This document shows positions 52,768-52,785 of a stretch of DNA of 52,785 nt, piece by piece. The translations under genes were made by a program, and so were the position numbers. A model generated the notes under the pieces. The model worked only from the letters and a program-made list of their open reading frames with translations, made no database searches and had not been told where the DNA came from. This DNA comes from a virus. Location of the stretch: positions 1-52,785 of the IMG/VR virus record IMGVR_UViG_3300042291_002130; one strand, 5' to 3'. The first letter of the stretch is position 1, and each line of letters starts with the position of its first letter.

Positions 52768-52785
52768 AAGAAAAGGGTCAGCTTG

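Overview
The window is a 52.8 kb piece of an AT-rich tailed-phage genome, most likely a T4-related myovirus infecting a member of the Bacteroidota (probably a flavobacterium). The T4 link rests on the C-terminal part of a gp4-type head-completion nuclease, a gp20-type portal, a gp25-type baseplate wedge protein, late promoters of the form GATAAATAA (T4: TATAAATA) and many proteins with a T4-like capsid-targeting leader. The host inference rests on starts in the context AATATG with almost no Shine-Dalgarno sequences, promoters resembling the Bacteroidota TTG/TAnnTTT type, and a secreted protein with the FISUMP fold typical of Bacteroidota.

Layout. 1-11 kb: virion morphogenesis (head completion, portal, baseplate wedge, a run of minus-strand virion-type proteins, a membrane GAF protein, a nucleotidyltransferase). 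11-17 kb: plus-strand metabolic operon (cyclic-phosphate-type REC domain, YqeY, PRPP-synthetase family, nucleoside deoxyribosyltransferase-like, methyltransferase, macro domain). 17-19 kb: minus-strand zinc protease and virion-type proteins. 19-23 kb: nicotinamide phosphoribosyltransferase-family protein, HAD, SLOG and small proteins. 23-27 kb: virion lysozyme and leader-tagged proteins. 27-31 kb: membrane-anchored glucosaminidase, HAD and conserved unknowns. 31-34 kb: three more leader-tagged proteins. 34-41 kb: prolyl-hydroxylase-like oxygenase, M28 peptidase, lipoprotein, FISUMP protein and a four-member family of tiny paralogues. 40.6-45 kb: an unusual, more GC-rich stretch with three tRNA-like elements sharing identical acceptor and T arms, a duplicated non-coding cassette, an IS607-type serine recombinase without its usual catalytic serine, and a leader-tagged ADP-ribosyltransferase-like protein. 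45-52.8 kb: minus-strand early/middle region with a RecA-fold ATPase, a compact sigma-70 factor and many small genes, several with their own copy of a composite early promoter.

How it works together. Three promoter classes can be read by eye: early (GTAAATATAAC...TTGACAAT as seen on the plus strand), middle (TAGTATAATA) and late (GATAAATAA). Late promoters sit mostly before virion proteins and before proteins that begin with a short leader resembling the T4 capsid-targeting sequence (MKTYQEFIAEA in T4). At least sixteen proteins carry such a leader, including an ADP-ribosyltransferase-like protein (an analogue of T4 Alt), a nucleotidyltransferase and a lysozyme, so the window may encode a large set of head-packaged, injected effectors. 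A second theme is NAD/ADP-ribose chemistry: the PRPP-synthetase and NAMPT homologues could be a NARP1-type NAD+ reconstitution pathway against NAD-depleting defence, with macro, SLOG and deoxyribosyltransferase-like proteins nearby.

The most original signal is a 10-14 base hairpin, ACTACGGAGT with paired flanks (GGACT/AGTCC or TTACT/AGTAA), found eleven times between 41.0 and 52.8 kb and not noticed elsewhere. Copies lie between genes, head a duplicated cassette, sit inside two flexible segments of the RecA-fold ATPase gene, and lie across the active-site codons of the IS607-type recombinase.
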